Shown here piece after piece: positions 21,752-32,416 of a stretch of 34,671 nucleotides of DNA. The position numbers and the translations under genes were made by a program. The first letter of the stretch is position 1; the number at the start of each line of letters is the position of its first letter. The stretch is from Propionibacterium sp. (GTDB lineage Bacteria > Actinomycetota > Actinomycetes > Propionibacteriales > Propionibacteriaceae). The stretch spans positions 1-34,671 of the forward strand of contig JAAYZP010000027.1 of NCBI GenBank assembly GCA_012514785.1, in the 5' to 3' direction. The notes below the pieces were generated by a model, which worked only from the letters and a program-made list of their open reading frames with translations, searched no databases and was not told the origin of the DNA.

Positions 21752-21755
<4 letters not shown>
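21366..21755 (+). CDS. small four-span membrane protein of unknown function
   Basis: A 129-residue protein with about four hydrophobic segments (near residues 14-37, 40-66, 70-88 and 97-118) and a short basic N-terminus (SSNRRRL). I do not recognise a family. The start at ATG 21366 is chosen by the codon pattern; longer in-frame starts overlap whiB1. It is convergent with galK, and the two stop codons share the four bases CTAG (21752-21755), so there is no room for a terminator between them. Confidence 0.65.
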
Positions 21756-22896
<1,141 letters not shown>

Positions 22897-22897
<1 letters not shown>

Positions 22898-23073
22898 CAG
22901 TCGTCCTCGTCATCGAGCCGCGCCAGCCAGGAGGCCAGCCGCTCGATGGGCGTCTCGAACTCGGGGTTGAGGTCCACGAACGTGCGAAGCTGGTCAGCCA
23001 GCCACTCGAACGAGACTTCTTCCTCGCCCCGACGATCCGCGAGCTCCTCGAGCCCGCGGTCGGTGAAATACAC
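22897..23073 (-). CDS. DUF6104-family small protein (58 aa)
   Basis: A 58-residue protein starting at GTG: MYFTDRGLEELADRRGEEEV, then SFEWLADQLRTFVDLNPEFE, ending RLASWLARLDDEDD. It matches my memory of the actinobacterial DUF6104 family, whose members have the same YFTDRG and LNPxFE parts and acidic tail. It lies 1 nt after the kgd stop and overlaps galK by 1 nt, and GGAG lies 7 nt before the GTG. It is too short for common gene cut-offs. Function is unknown; tight linkage to kgd is notable. Confidence 0.85.
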
Positions 23074-23074
23074 C

Positions 23075-26000
23075 TCAGAGCTCCAGGGCGCGGGCCATGA
23101 GCTCGTCCTCCTCGGCCTGGTGACGCCTGAGCGACCCGACCGACGGCGCCGACGACGCGGGACGCGTGATCTGGCGCATCCTGAGGTCGTAGTCGGGCAG
23201 GTACTCCTTGACCGCCGCGGCCAGGTGCATCGACATGTGCGGCCACGGGCCCTGGTTCTCCGGCTCGTCCTGCACGAAGCGCACGTCGGTGACGTGGCGG
23301 TAGCGCTCGAGGATGGCCGCGAGCTCCTCGTCGGGCAGCGGGTAGAGGCGCTCCAGGGCCACGATCGCGATGCGGCCGTCCAGGCCCGCCTTCTCGCGAC
23401 GCGTGGCGAGCTCCCAGCGCACCTTGCCGGAGCAGAGGATGACCGCCTCGACCTTCGACGGATCCGTGATCGTGGGGTCGTCCAGCGCGGGCCGCCAGCG
23501 GCCGGAGGTGAAGTCCTCCGGCATGGAGACCGCGCGCCTGTTGCGCAGCATCGACTTCGGCGTGGCGATGATCACCGGCCGGTGCCAGTTCACGTAGGCG
23601 TGCTGGCGCAGCAGGTGGAAGTAGCTCGCCGGCGTCGACGGCTGGCACACGGCCAGCGCGTCCTCGGCGCAGAGCTGCAGCCACCGCTCGAGACGCGCGG
23701 AACTGTGGTCGGGACCCTGGCCCTCGTAGCCGTGCGGCAGCAGCAGCACGACGCCGGACTTCTGGGTCCACTTCGCGTTGCCGGAGGCGACGAACTCGTC
23801 CGAGATCGTCTGCGCGCCGTTGACGAAGTCGCCGAACTGCGCTTCCCACAGGACCAGCGCGTCCGGGCGTGCGACGGAGTAGCCGTACTCGAAGCCGAGC
23901 GAGGCGTACTCGCTGAGCAGCGAGTCGTAGACGTCGAACGTCGCCTGGTCCTCGGTCAGGTGCTTCAGCGGCACCCAGGCCTCGTTGGTGACGCGGTCGA
24001 CGATGGCGGCGAAGCGCTGCGAGAACGTGCCGCGGCGGCTGTCCTGCCCGGAGAGCCGCACGGGGCGGTTCTCCATCAGCAACGAGCCGATGGCGAGCAT
24101 CTCGGCGGTCGCCCAGTCGATGGGGCCCTCGAGCATCGCCTTGGCGCGACGCTGCATCTGGGGCAGCACCTTCGGGTGCACCGTGAACCCGTCCGGGAAC
24201 TCCGAGTAGCTGTCGGCGATCCGCTGGATCGCCTCGGGCGTGATCTCGGTGAGCCGCTCGTCGGGCTTCGTCGGGTAGTACGGCACCTGGCGGTAGTCGT
24301 CGTCGGCGGGGCTGTCGTCCTCGCGCATCTCCTTGAAGACGCCCTCGAGGCGTTCGCGGAAGCGGTTCATGACGTCCTCGGCGTCCGCCATCGAGATGTC
24401 GCCGCGGCCGATCAGCGCCTCGGTGTACAGGCGGCGGGTGGAGCGCTTCTGCTCGATGAGGTCGTACATCTTCGGCTGCGTGAAGCTCGGGTCGTCGCCC
24501 TCGTTGTGGCCGCGGCGGCGGTAGCAGACGAGGTCGATGACGACGTCCTTGTTGAACCTCTGGCGGTACTCGAACGCCACGCGGGCGGCCCGGATGCAGG
24601 CGTCGGGGTCGTCCCCGTTGACGTGCAGCACGGGGGCGGAGATGGCCTTGGCCACGTCGGTGCAGTACGTGGAGCTCCGCGACTCGATCGGCGCGGTGGT
24701 GAAGCCCACCTGGTTGTTGACCACGACGTGGACGGTGCCGCCGACGCCGTAGCCGCGCAGCTGGCTCATCTGCAGCGTCTCGAACACCACGCCCTGGCCG
24801 GCGAACGAGGCGTCGCCGTGCAACAGGAGCGGCATGACCGAGTAGTCGTCGGTGTCGAGCACGTCCTGCTTCGCGCGGGCGATGCCCATCACGACGGGGT
24901 TGACGGCCTCGAGGTGCGACGGGTTGGCGGCCAGCGACGTCTTGATCGTCTTGCCGTTGGCGGCGACGAACGTGCCCTCGTTGCCGAGGTGGTACTTGAC
25001 GTCACCGGTGCCCGACGTTTCGTGATCGCCGTCGAACTCCTTGAAGATCTGGCCGTACTTCTTGCCGACGATGTTGGCCAGCACGTTGAGGCGGCCGCGG
25101 TGAGGCATGCCGATGGTGACCTCGTCCAGCGAGTCGTTGGCCGCACCCTGCGCGATCTCGTCGAGCAGCACGATCAGCGATTCGCCGCCCTCGAGCGAGA
25201 AGCGCTTCTGGCCGACGAACTTCGTCTGGAGGAAGGTCTCGAAGATCTCCGCCTCGTTGAGCTTGTCCAGCGCGTGCATGTGCTCTTCGTGTGTGAGGGG
25301 CGAGTGGCCCTTCTCCATGCGCGCCTGGAACCATTCGCGCTGCTCCGGGTCCGCGATGTGCATGTATTCGACGGCCAGGGTGCGGCAGTAGGTGTCCTGC
25401 AGGGTGCTGAGGATCTCCCTGAGGGTCAGGTACTGGCGCGGCTGACCCCCGAACGTGCCGACGGCGAACTGGCGGTCGAGGTCCCAGATGGACAGTCCGT
25501 GGGTCTCCAACTGGAGATCGGGGTTGCTGCGCGCGCGGTACTCGAGCGGGTCGATGTCGGCCACCGAATGGCCGAACGTGCGGTAGGCGTTGATCAGCTC
25601 GAGTACGCGGGCCTGCTTGCTGACCTGATTGTCGCGGTGCGCGGAGACGTCGGGGGACCAGCGCAGCGGCTCGTAGGGGATGCGCAGCGCCTCGAAGATC
25701 TCGTCGTAGAAGTTGTTCTCGCCGAGCAGCAGGCCGTGCAGGACCTTGAGGAATTCGCCGGACTCGGCGCCCTGGATCACGCGGTGGTCGTAGGTGGAGG
25801 TGAGCGTGGTCATCTTGGACACGCCCAGCTCCGTGATGCGGGCCAGCGACATGCCCTGGAACTCCGCCGGGTAGTCGATGTTGCCCACGCCGAGGATGAG
25901 CCCCTGGCCGGTCATGAGGCGCGGCACCGAGTGGTTCGTGCCGATGCCGCCCGGGTTGGTGATCGTGGCCGTGGTCTTGGCGAAGTCGTCGACGGTGAGC

Positions 26001-26860
26001 TTGTTGCCCCGCGCCTTGGCGACGACCGCCTCGTAGGCCGACCAGAACTGCGCGAAGTTCAGCGACTCGCAGCCCTTGACGTTCGGCACCAGCAGCTGGC
26101 GGGCACCGCCGTCGCGCTGCACGTCGATGGCGATCCCGAGATTGATCATCGGGTTCTCGACCAGGTTCGGCTTGCCGTCGACCAGCTCGTAGTTGCTGTT
26201 CATGCTCGGCACGGCCTTGAGGGCCTGGATCATCGCGTACGCGATGATGTGCGTGAACGAGACCTTGCCGCCCTTGGACTGGCGGAGGAAGTCGTTGATA
26301 TTGGTGCGCTGGTCGATGACCAGCTTCATCGGCACCGAGCGCACGGAGGTCGCCGTCGGCACGCTGAGCGACGTCTCCATGTTCTTGGCGGTGCGCATCG
26401 GCGCGCCGCGGAGCACCGTGAACTTCGACTCGTTCTCGGTGGGCTCGGGGCGCAGGGTGGGGCTCGGCGCGTTGGCGGAGAGTCCGGCGCCCGAGCCGGG
26501 CTGTGTCGGGGACTCCGACGAGGTGCGCACACTTTCCGTCTTGGGGGACCGCTTCGGGGGAGCGGGTCGCTCCGCAGAGCTGGCGGCGGGCGCGGCCTTC
26601 GGGGCCTCGGCCGCGGGCTGCGGCTCCGGCTTGGTAGCAGGCTTCGGCCGGGGCTTCTCTGCGGGTTCGGTGGCCTGGACAGGAGTGCTCGCGCCCTCGT
26701 TGGCGAAGTACTGCTGCCAGGTGGCGTCGACGGATTGCGGATCGTCCTGGTACTGCTCCCGCATCTCGTCGATCAACCAGGCATTGGCTCCAAAATCATC
26801 GCTGGAATCAACTGTAGACATCTGTGTGAGTGGCTGTGCCACATCCCCTTCGTGAGTCAT
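23075..26860 (-). CDS. kgd: multifunctional 2-oxoglutarate dehydrogenase/decarboxylase Kgd (OdhA-type)
   Basis: A 1261-residue fused enzyme of the actinobacterial OdhA/Kgd type, the E1o and E2o-like parts of the 2-oxoglutarate dehydrogenase complex in one chain, acting in the TCA cycle. Residues 20-55 hold the N-terminal E1 segment (FGANAWLIDEMREQYQDDP); 56-145 form a Pro/Ala-rich linker; about 150-380 are the acyltransferase domain with the catalytic motif STYDHRVIQGAESGEF (His359). From about 395 on is the thiamine-diphosphate E1 part, with the GMPHRGRLNVLAN and GDASFAGQGVVFE motifs. No lipoyl domain is present, as expected. The start at 26860 lacks a strong ribosome-binding site; CAGTCT lies 7 nt upstream. 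In-frame ATG 26821 is the alternative. Confidence 0.96.
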   Translation of the reverse strand: MTHEGDVAQPLTQMSTVDSSDDFGANAWLIDEMREQYQDDPQSVDATWQQYFANEGASTPVQATEPAEKPRPKPATKPEPQPAAEAPKAAPAASSAERPAPPKRSPKTESVRTSSESPTQPGSGAGLSANAPSPTLRPEPTENESKFTVLRGAPMRTAKNMETSLSVPTATSVRSVPMKLVIDQRTNINDFLRQSKGGKVSFTHIIAYAMIQALKAVPSMNSNYELVDGKPNLVENPMINLGIAIDVQRDGGARQLLVPNVKGCESLNFAQFWSAYEAVVAKARGNKLTVDDFAKTTATITNPGGIGTNHSVPRLMTGQGLILGVGNIDYPAEFQGMSLARITELGVSKMTTLTSTYDHRVIQGAESGEFLKVLHGLLLGENNFYDEIFEALRIPYEPLRWSPDVSAHRDNQVSKQARVLELINAYRTFGHSVADIDPLEYRARSNPDLQLETHGLSIWDLDRQFAVGTFGGQPRQYLTLREILSTLQDTYCRTLAVEYMHIADPEQREWFQARMEKGHSPLTHEEHMHALDKLNEAEIFETFLQTKFVGQKRFSLEGGESLIVLLDEIAQGAANDSLDEVTIGMPHRGRLNVLANIVGKKYGQIFKEFDGDHETSGTGDVKYHLGNEGTFVAANGKTIKTSLAANPSHLEAVNPVVMGIARAKQDVLDTDDYSVMPLLLHGDASFAGQGVVFETLQMSQLRGYGVGGTVHVVVNNQVGFTTAPIESRSSTYCTDVAKAISAPVLHVNGDDPDACIRAARVAFEYRQRFNKDVVIDLVCYRRRGHNEGDDPSFTQPKMYDLIEQKRSTRRLYTEALIGRGDISMADAEDVMNRFRERLEGVFKEMREDDSPADDDYRQVPYYPTKPDERLTEITPEAIQRIADSYSEFPDGFTVHPKVLPQMQRRAKAMLEGPIDWATAEMLAIGSLLMENRPVRLSGQDSRRGTFSQRFAAIVDRVTNEAWVPLKHLTEDQATFDVYDSLLSEYASLGFEYGYSVARPDALVLWEAQFGDFVNGAQTISDEFVASGNAKWTQKSGVVLLLPHGYEGQGPDHSSARLERWLQLCAEDALAVCQPSTPASYFHLLRQHAYVNWHRPVIIATPKSMLRNRRAVSMPEDFTSGRWRPALDDPTITDPSKVEAVILCSGKVRWELATRREKAGLDGRIAIVALERLYPLPDEELAAILERYRHVTDVRFVQDEPENQGPWPHMSMHLAAAVKEYLPDYDLRMRQITRPASSAPSVGSLRRHQAEEDELMARALEL

Positions 26861-26886
26861 GTCCCGCAGACTGCTGCGGCTGCTGT

Positions 26887-28128
26887 TCAGAGCTTAGCCA
26901 ATTCCGGCAAAGCGTGCGTACGACTGGACCGGAGCGTGAGCCATAGGGCGTAGCCAGTCATCGCCACCAGGGTGAGGTTGCGCAGGACGAGCACCGCGGT
27001 CTCCGGGCCGGAGCCCAGGGGGAGGGCCATGATGCCGAACGCGCCCCACGGGTAGGTGAACTGGGTCAGCCCGCCGACCACGACCAGCGCCACGGCCAGG
27101 ACGTGGACGTGGCGCCTCAAGCGGTCGTCGTCGACGCGCAGCAGCAGGGCCGCGACGGGGCCACCCAGCCACAGGATGTACTGCGGGGACAGCGTCTTGT
27201 TGACGATGATCGTCATGAGGATGATCGAGAGGACGGCGAGCAGGATCGCGTCGGGCCCGGAGCGCCGCCGGATCAGGAGAACGGCGAGCCCGGCGGTGGC
27301 CACGAAGGACAGGACCGTGAGCACGCCAGCCACGGCGAGCAGCGCTTCGACACCGGGCCCGAAGATCTCCAGCGCGTTGTACTCGGAGAGTTCGATGTGC
27401 CACGACGGGTTGTCGGTGAACGTGCGCAGCCACATCAACGACAGCGCGGGGACCGACTCGATCTGGAGGCCGCGATCGCCCTGCCAGGTGAGGGGATTGG
27501 TGTTGCGCGTCCAACCCTCGACCGCTAGCGAGATCGCCGCCAGCCCGAATCCGGCCGCGACGAATCCGACGACGCGGCCTCGGGCGGGGTGGGCGCTCGG
27601 GTCGGGCGCGAGCATGGGGGCGATGAGCAGCGCCGGCCAGAGTTTGATGGCGGCGCCGACGCCCACCATCGCCCCCGCCAGGCGGGGCCGGGAAACGAGC
27701 CACATGCAGGCCCAGGCCACCAGTGCGGCGGGGAGGAGGTCGAACCGGAACCAGACGATGGCCCCGTTGGCGCCGGTGAAGAGGATCCAGAACAGCGAGC
27801 CCTGCCAGCGCCCCCGCCGGTACAGGCTGAGGGCGACGAGGGCGTCGAGCAGGAGGAAGAAGGCGGTGTGGAGCGCGAACCATCGGTCCCAGCCGCCGCC
27901 GAGGCGGTAGAGCGCGTGGAGGAGCCATACAGCGGGCGGGGGGTACTCGAGCATCACGTCGTCGGCCCCGTTCTCGAGGCGGTCGAGGTGGAACCCGTAG
28001 TAGCTGACGTCGTTGGCGACGAACTTCGCGTCGGGGTGGCGCCACATCAAGTAGATCACGACGCGGGTCACGACGAACAGCAGGATGAGTAGCGTCGGTG
28101 CCAGCAGATCTCGTCGTGGCACTTGCAC
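26887..28128 (-). CDS. GT87/DUF2029-like polyprenyl-dependent glycosyltransferase
   Basis: A 413-residue polytopic membrane protein with about ten spans. It resembles the GT87 (DUF2029) family of polyprenol-phosphate-mannose-dependent mannosyltransferases of actinobacteria. The extracytoplasmic loop after span 1 holds acidic and aromatic residues (FVANDVSYYGFHLDRLENG, DVMLEYPPPAVWLLHALYRLGG), and ALSLMWLRTFTDNPSWH and NKTLSPQYILWL follow later, as in GT87 proteins. The likely job is building cell-envelope mannans, but the acceptor is unknown. Two GTG starts, 28128 and 28122, are possible; AGGGGG lies 5 nt before the second. It is upstream of kgd by 26 nt. Confidence 0.72.
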   Translation of the reverse strand: MQVPRRDLLAPTLLILLFVVTRVVIYLMWRHPDAKFVANDVSYYGFHLDRLENGADDVMLEYPPPAVWLLHALYRLGGGWDRWFALHTAFFLLLDALVALSLYRRGRWQGSLFWILFTGANGAIVWFRFDLLPAALVAWACMWLVSRPRLAGAMVGVGAAIKLWPALLIAPMLAPDPSAHPARGRVVGFVAAGFGLAAISLAVEGWTRNTNPLTWQGDRGLQIESVPALSLMWLRTFTDNPSWHIELSEYNALEIFGPGVEALLAVAGVLTVLSFVATAGLAVLLIRRRSGPDAILLAVLSIILMTIIVNKTLSPQYILWLGGPVAALLLRVDDDRLRRHVHVLAVALVVVGGLTQFTYPWGAFGIMALPLGSGPETAVLVLRNLTLVAMTGYALWLTLRSSRTHALPELAKL

Positions 28129-28153
28129 CCCCTAGTTCATACCGGTCCAGGGG

Positions 28154-28225
28154 CGCCCCCGCGAGGATTCGAACCTCGGCTCCCGCCTCCGGAGGGCGGT
28201 GCTCTATCCCCTGAGCTACGGGGGC
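28154..28225 (-). tRNA. tRNA-Arg (anticodon CCG)
   Basis: A complete cloverleaf on the minus strand: acceptor GCCCCCG/CGGGGGC, D-arm GCTC/GAGC, anticodon stem CCGCC/GGCGG with loop CTCCGGA (anticodon CCG, reading CGG), and T-arm CGAGG-TTCGAAT-CCTCG. CCA is not encoded. It lies between the GT87-like gene and a lipoprotein gene. Confidence 0.97.
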
Positions 28226-28287
28226 CGGCGGGCCTGGGGCCCGAACCTCGGCAAGACTAGCAAAGAATCGCCCTGCGTCCGATTCGA

Positions 28288-28293
28288 TAGGTT
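28288..28293 (+). promoter_or_regulatory. -10 hexamer of the lipoprotein gene
   Basis: TAGGTT with 6 nt to ATG 28300, consistent with a leaderless transcript. Confidence 0.4.
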
Positions 28294-28299
28294 GGGGGA

Positions 28300-28791
28300 A
28301 TGCGGAAAGTCCTCATCGTCGCCGTGCTGCTGCTCACCGCCTGTGTGTCGAGACCCGACCCCGATCCGGCCGTGATGCGCGATTCCGCGCCCCCCTGGGA
28401 CGCACCCCGCGACGCGATCTCCTACATCGACGCCGCGGGCCTCGAACAGCGCCCGCTGGGGGAGGACACCGACATGTGGGTGGTGGCGCTCACCGTCGAG
28501 GTTGGCGGCCAGGACGTGCTCGTCCCCGCCAAGATCGGCATCGACGGGCCGCGCGCGATCCAGGCGGTCGTACACACGCACGACGAGCAGGGCGACGTGT
28601 GGCTGGAGGGCCCCGACAACGACGTCGCCACGCTCGGCCATTTCTTCAGCCTCTGGGGCGTGGAGTTCGACGGCGACTGCCTCGCCTCGCACTGCGAGGA
28701 GCTCACGGTGCTCGCGGACGGGGAGCCGGTCGACGACCCCGTGAACCTCCAGCTGCGTGGCCACCAGACGGTCGAGGTCAGCGTCCGCTAG
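28300..28791 (+). CDS. lipoprotein of unknown function
   Basis: A 163-residue lipoprotein. The signal peptide MRKVLIVAVLLLTAC has lipobox LTAC with Cys15. The mature domain has a short motif set, AVVHTHDEQGDVWLEG and then TLGHFFSLWGVEFDGDCL, that I recall from uncharacterised actinobacterial membrane and secreted proteins. The histidines in VHTHD could bind a metal, and Cys127 and Cys132 could form a disulfide. No function is assigned. It starts 6 nt after a TAGGTT -10 and lacks a usable ribosome-binding site. Confidence 0.72.
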   Translation: MRKVLIVAVLLLTACVSRPDPDPAVMRDSAPPWDAPRDAISYIDAAGLEQRPLGEDTDMWVVALTVEVGGQDVLVPAKIGIDGPRAIQAVVHTHDEQGDVWLEGPDNDVATLGHFFSLWGVEFDGDCLASHCEELTVLADGEPVDDPVNLQLRGHQTVEVSVR

Positions 28792-28818
28792 CGGATCTCT
28801 GGCAGGCTTAGGGCCACT

Positions 28819-30222
28819 ATGACCCACACGCACATCGCAGGCTCCCTCCACGCCGACTACTCGGGCATCCAGCCCCAGTGGCTGCAGTGGCCCGAGGATC
28901 TCAATGCCCTCGACGCGAAGCTCTGGCCGCGGGGGACCCACCGCGACGACGAGGGTCGCGTCGTCGTGGGCGGCTCAACGCTGGAGGACCTCGTCGCCGA
29001 GCACGGGTCGCCGTCGTACTTCATCGACGAGGCGGACTTCCGGTCCCGCTGCGCGGACTTCCGCGAGGCGTTCCCGGGCTGGAAGATCTTCTACGCGGCG
29101 AAGTCGCTGCTCACGAGGACGATCGCCCGCTGGGTGGCGGAGGAGGGGCTGAACCTCGACGTCACCACGATGGGCGAGATGCGCATCGCATTGGCCGGCG
29201 GCATGCCGGCCGAGCGGCTCGGGTTCCACGGCAACAACAAGTCCGACGAGGAGATCGTGTTCGCGCTCGAACAGGGGGTCGGCCGGATCATCGTCGACTC
29301 CTTCCACGAGATCGAACGCATCGAGGCGCACTGCGAGGCCGGCGGCCACAAGGCGCGCGTGATGGTGCGCGTCACCACCGGCGTCGAGGCCCACACCCAC
29401 GAATACATCGCCACGGCGCACGAGGACCAGAAGTTCGGGCTCTCGATCACCGGCGGGCAGGCGCTGGCCGGGCTGGTGCGCTGCCACCACTCGCCGCACA
29501 TGGAGCTCGAGGGCATCCACAGCCACAGCGGTTCGCAGATCTTCGAGACCATGGGCTTCGAGGTGGCCATCCGTCGCACCCTCAAGCTGGCGCACCAGTT
29601 CAAGACGGCTACCGGCGTGGAGCTCCCCGCGCTCGACCTGGGCGGTGGCTTCGGGATCGCCTACACGGAGGCCGACACCCCGAAACCCACCGGGGAGATC
29701 GCCGAGGCCTTCGAGGAGATGATCGCGCACGAGTGCCGCGCCTTCGGCCTCCGGCGTCCCGAGCTGTCGATCGAACCGGGGCGCGCGATCAGCGGGCCGG
29801 CCGGCGTGGCCGTGTACACCGTCGGCACCGTCAAGGCCGTGGAGCTCGAGGGCAACAAGACCCGCACCTACGTGTCCGTCGACGGCGGGATGAGCGACAA
29901 CATCCGCCCGGCGCTGTACGCGGCCGAGTACTCGGCCGTACTCGCGGGGCGCACCTCGGATGCCGAGCCGGTGCTCTGCCGCGTCGTCGGCAAGCACTGC
30001 GAGGGCGGGGACATCCTGATCCGCTCGGTATTCCTGCCCGGGGACATCCGGATCGGGGACCTGATCGCGGTGCCCGGCTCCGGCGCCTACGCACGCTCGA
30101 TGGCGAGTAACTACAATCAGGTGCCGAGACCCCCCGTCGTCGGCATCAAGGACGGAACGAGCTCGGTGCTGCTCCGCCGCGAAACCCTGGACGACCTCAT
30201 GCGTCTCGACGTTGGAGAGTGA
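28819..30222 (+). CDS. lysA: diaminopimelate decarboxylase
   Basis: A 467-residue fold-type III PLP enzyme that makes lysine from meso-diaminopimelate. Signatures are the PLP-lysine motif FYAAKSLL (Lys94), the EGIHSHSGSQIFE stretch and ALDLGGGFGIAYTE in the barrel, and EPGRAISGPAG and GKHCEGGDIL in the C-terminal domain. It is longer than many homologues because of a 30-residue N-terminal extension. The ATG at 28819 has no ribosome-binding site. It is 4 bp from overlapping hom in effect: the hom ATG is 2 nt past its stop. It makes a lysA-hom-thrB cluster. Confidence 0.95.
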   Translation: MTHTHIAGSLHADYSGIQPQWLQWPEDLNALDAKLWPRGTHRDDEGRVVVGGSTLEDLVAEHGSPSYFIDEADFRSRCADFREAFPGWKIFYAAKSLLTRTIARWVAEEGLNLDVTTMGEMRIALAGGMPAERLGFHGNNKSDEEIVFALEQGVGRIIVDSFHEIERIEAHCEAGGHKARVMVRVTTGVEAHTHEYIATAHEDQKFGLSITGGQALAGLVRCHHSPHMELEGIHSHSGSQIFETMGFEVAIRRTLKLAHQFKTATGVELPALDLGGGFGIAYTEADTPKPTGEIAEAFEEMIAHECRAFGLRRPELSIEPGRAISGPAGVAVYTVGTVKAVELEGNKTRTYVSVDGGMSDNIRPALYAAEYSAVLAGRTSDAEPVLCRVVGKHCEGGDILIRSVFLPGDIRIGDLIAVPGSGAYARSMASNYNQVPRPPVVGIKDGTSSVLLRRETLDDLMRLDVGE

Positions 30223-30224
30223 AC

Positions 30225-31520
30225 ATGTCTGAACCCCTGAAGATCGCGCTGCTCGGCGCGGGCGTCGTCGGCAGCCAGGTTGCCCGCATCCTGGACGAAC
30301 AGGCCGGCGAGCTCGAGGCTCGCGTCGGCCGCCCGCTGGAGATCATCGGCGTCGGCGTGCGCGACGTCGCCAAGGAGCGCCCCGGCATCGACCCGTCGCT
30401 CATCACCGCCGACCTGGAGCCGCTGGTGGAGGCCGCCGACGTGGTCATCGAGGTGATGGGCGGCATGGAGCCGGCCGGCAGCCTGGTGCGCCGGGCGCTG
30501 ACCAGCGGCACCTCCGTGGTGACGGCGAACAAGGAACTGCTGGCGGAGAACCTCGCCGAGTTCTCGTCCCTGGCCGACGCCAGCGGGGCGGACCTCTACT
30601 TCGAGGCCGCCGTCGCCGGCGCGATCCCGATCGTGCGCCCCCTCAGGGAGTCGCTCGTCGGCGACGAGGTCTACGAGGTGATGGGCATCCTGAACGGCAC
30701 CACCAACTTCATCCTCGACAAGATGATCACCTCCGGCCTCGAGTTCGACGAGGCCCTGCAGCAGGCGAAGGACCTCGGCTACGCGGAGGCGGACCCGACG
30801 GCTGACGTCGGCGGCCACGACGCCGCAGCCAAGGCCGCGCTGCTCGCCGGGCTCGCCTTCCACAGTGATGTGAAGGGCAGCCAGGTTTTCCGCGAGGGCA
30901 TCACCGGCATCACCAAGCAGGACATCGAGGCCGCCAAGGCGATGAATTGCACCGTGAAACTGCTGGCGGTCGCGAGCATCAACGGCGACGACGTCGCGGT
31001 CAAGGTGCACCCCGCCATGGTGCCGCTGACGCATCCGCTGGCCAACGTCTCGGGCGCCTTCAACGCTGTATTCGTCACCTCGCGCGAAGCGGGCGAGCTC
31101 ATGTTCCTGGGCCCCGGCGCAGGGGGAGCGCCCACGGCCTCCGCCGTGATGGGTGACGTCGTCACGGTCGCCCGGCACATCGTCCGCGGCGGCTCGACGC
31201 CGTCGTCGTCGAACTACCGGCGACGCCGCGTCTCCGACATCGGGGCCAGCCGCACCCGGTACTTCATCTCGCTGGAGGTGGAGGACCGCCCCGGCATCCT
31301 CGCGAAGTCGGCCACCGTGTTCGCGACGCACCACGTCTCGGTGCAGACCGTGCAGCAGTCCTATCTCGAGGGCCTGGAGCGCCAGGACGGATTCTCCGCA
31401 CGCCTCGGCTTCATGACGCACGAGGCCACCGAGTCGGACCTCGCCGCCGTCGTCGAGGAACTCCGGGCTGCGGACTTCGTCGGCCCGAACGTGCGGTTCA
31501 TGCGCATCGAAGGATCGTGA
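30225..31520 (+). CDS. hom: homoserine dehydrogenase
   Basis: A 431-residue NAD(P)-dependent homoserine dehydrogenase. The Rossmann loop is LLGAGVVGSQVARIL (residues 9-23 or so). The catalytic domain includes NGTTNFILDKMI and the DLGYAEADPTADVGGHDAAAKAALLA signature. A C-terminal ACT domain (RYFISLEVEDRPGILAKSATVFATHHVSV) gives feedback control by threonine in related actinobacteria. The ATG at 30225 has GGAG 7 nt upstream; a GTG at 30219 is weaker. Its stop overlaps thrB by 1 nt. Confidence 0.95.
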   Translation: MSEPLKIALLGAGVVGSQVARILDEQAGELEARVGRPLEIIGVGVRDVAKERPGIDPSLITADLEPLVEAADVVIEVMGGMEPAGSLVRRALTSGTSVVTANKELLAENLAEFSSLADASGADLYFEAAVAGAIPIVRPLRESLVGDEVYEVMGILNGTTNFILDKMITSGLEFDEALQQAKDLGYAEADPTADVGGHDAAAKAALLAGLAFHSDVKGSQVFREGITGITKQDIEAAKAMNCTVKLLAVASINGDDVAVKVHPAMVPLTHPLANVSGAFNAVFVTSREAGELMFLGPGAGGAPTASAVMGDVVTVARHIVRGGSTPSSSNYRRRRVSDIGASRTRYFISLEVEDRPGILAKSATVFATHHVSVQTVQQSYLEGLERQDGFSARLGFMTHEATESDLAAVVEELRAADFVGPNVRFMRIEGS

Positions 31521-32392
31521 TGCGGGTCCGCGTACCCGCCACGACGGCCAACCTCGGGTCCGGTTTCGACTGCGTGGGCCTGGCGATCGACTGGTACGAC
31601 GAGCTGGAGCTCACCCTGGGTGGGGAGGGCGTGCGGGTCGACGTCACGGGCGAGGGTGCCGAGCAGGTGCCGCTGGACGAGACGCACCTCGTCGTCGCCA
31701 CCATCCGGCGCGGACTGGAGGAGTGGGGCGACGGCGTCCTACCGCCGATGCGGCTGCGCAGCCACAACACGATCCCGCACTCCCGGGGCCTCGGCTCCTC
31801 GGCCTCCGCGATCGTCGCCGGCCTGGCCCTGGCCTGGGGCATCGCGCGCGACGAGCCGCTCGATCTGCAGGAACTCGGCAGGCTCTCCAGCATCCTCGAA
31901 GGGCACGCCGACAACGCCGCGGCGTCCGTCTACGGGGGCGCGACGCTCGGCTGGATCGAGGACGGGGACGTCACCATCCACCCGCTGCGGGTGCACGACG
32001 ACCTCGTCACGCGGGTGTGGGTGCCTGAGCTCGAAGTGCTGACCAAGGGGGCGCGCGCCGTGCTGCCCGAGCGGGTCACGCACAGGGACGCCGTCGCGCA
32101 GGCGGCATCGGCCGCGACGCTGATCCTCGCGCTCGACCAGCGCCCCGACCTGCTGCTCAAGGCCACAGCCGACCGCCTGCACCAGCGCTACCGCGCGGAC
32201 ATGATGCGCGGCAGCTACGACCTGATGGAGGCGTTGCGGGACGTCCGGGTGCCCGCCACCATCTCCGGGGCCGGGCCGACGGTCATCGCCGTCGGGACGA
32301 GTGAGCAGCTCGCGGTGGCTGATGAGATCCCCGCCGGGGGCTTCGCCATGCACGAGCTGGGCCTCGGCCGCGGCGTCGAATTGTGGAGATAG
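31520..32392 (+). CDS. thrB: homoserine kinase
   Basis: A 290-residue GHMP-family kinase that makes O-phosphohomoserine. Motifs are VPATTANLGSGFDCVGLA (residues 5-22), the ATP loop HSRGLGSSASAIVAGLAL near 86-104, and ATISGAGPTVIAVG in the last third. ATG 31520 is chosen over GTG 31517 because AAGGA lies 5 nt before it; it overlaps the hom stop by 1 nt. thrC, which commonly lies between hom and thrB in actinobacteria, is absent here. Confidence 0.95.
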   Translation: MRVRVPATTANLGSGFDCVGLAIDWYDELELTLGGEGVRVDVTGEGAEQVPLDETHLVVATIRRGLEEWGDGVLPPMRLRSHNTIPHSRGLGSSASAIVAGLALAWGIARDEPLDLQELGRLSSILEGHADNAAASVYGGATLGWIEDGDVTIHPLRVHDDLVTRVWVPELEVLTKGARAVLPERVTHRDAVAQAASAATLILALDQRPDLLLKATADRLHQRYRADMMRGSYDLMEALRDVRVPATISGAGPTVIAVGTSEQLAVADEIPAGGFAMHELGLGRGVELWR

Positions 32393-32416
32393 TGGCACTA
32401 CTTCGGCGTTCGACAC

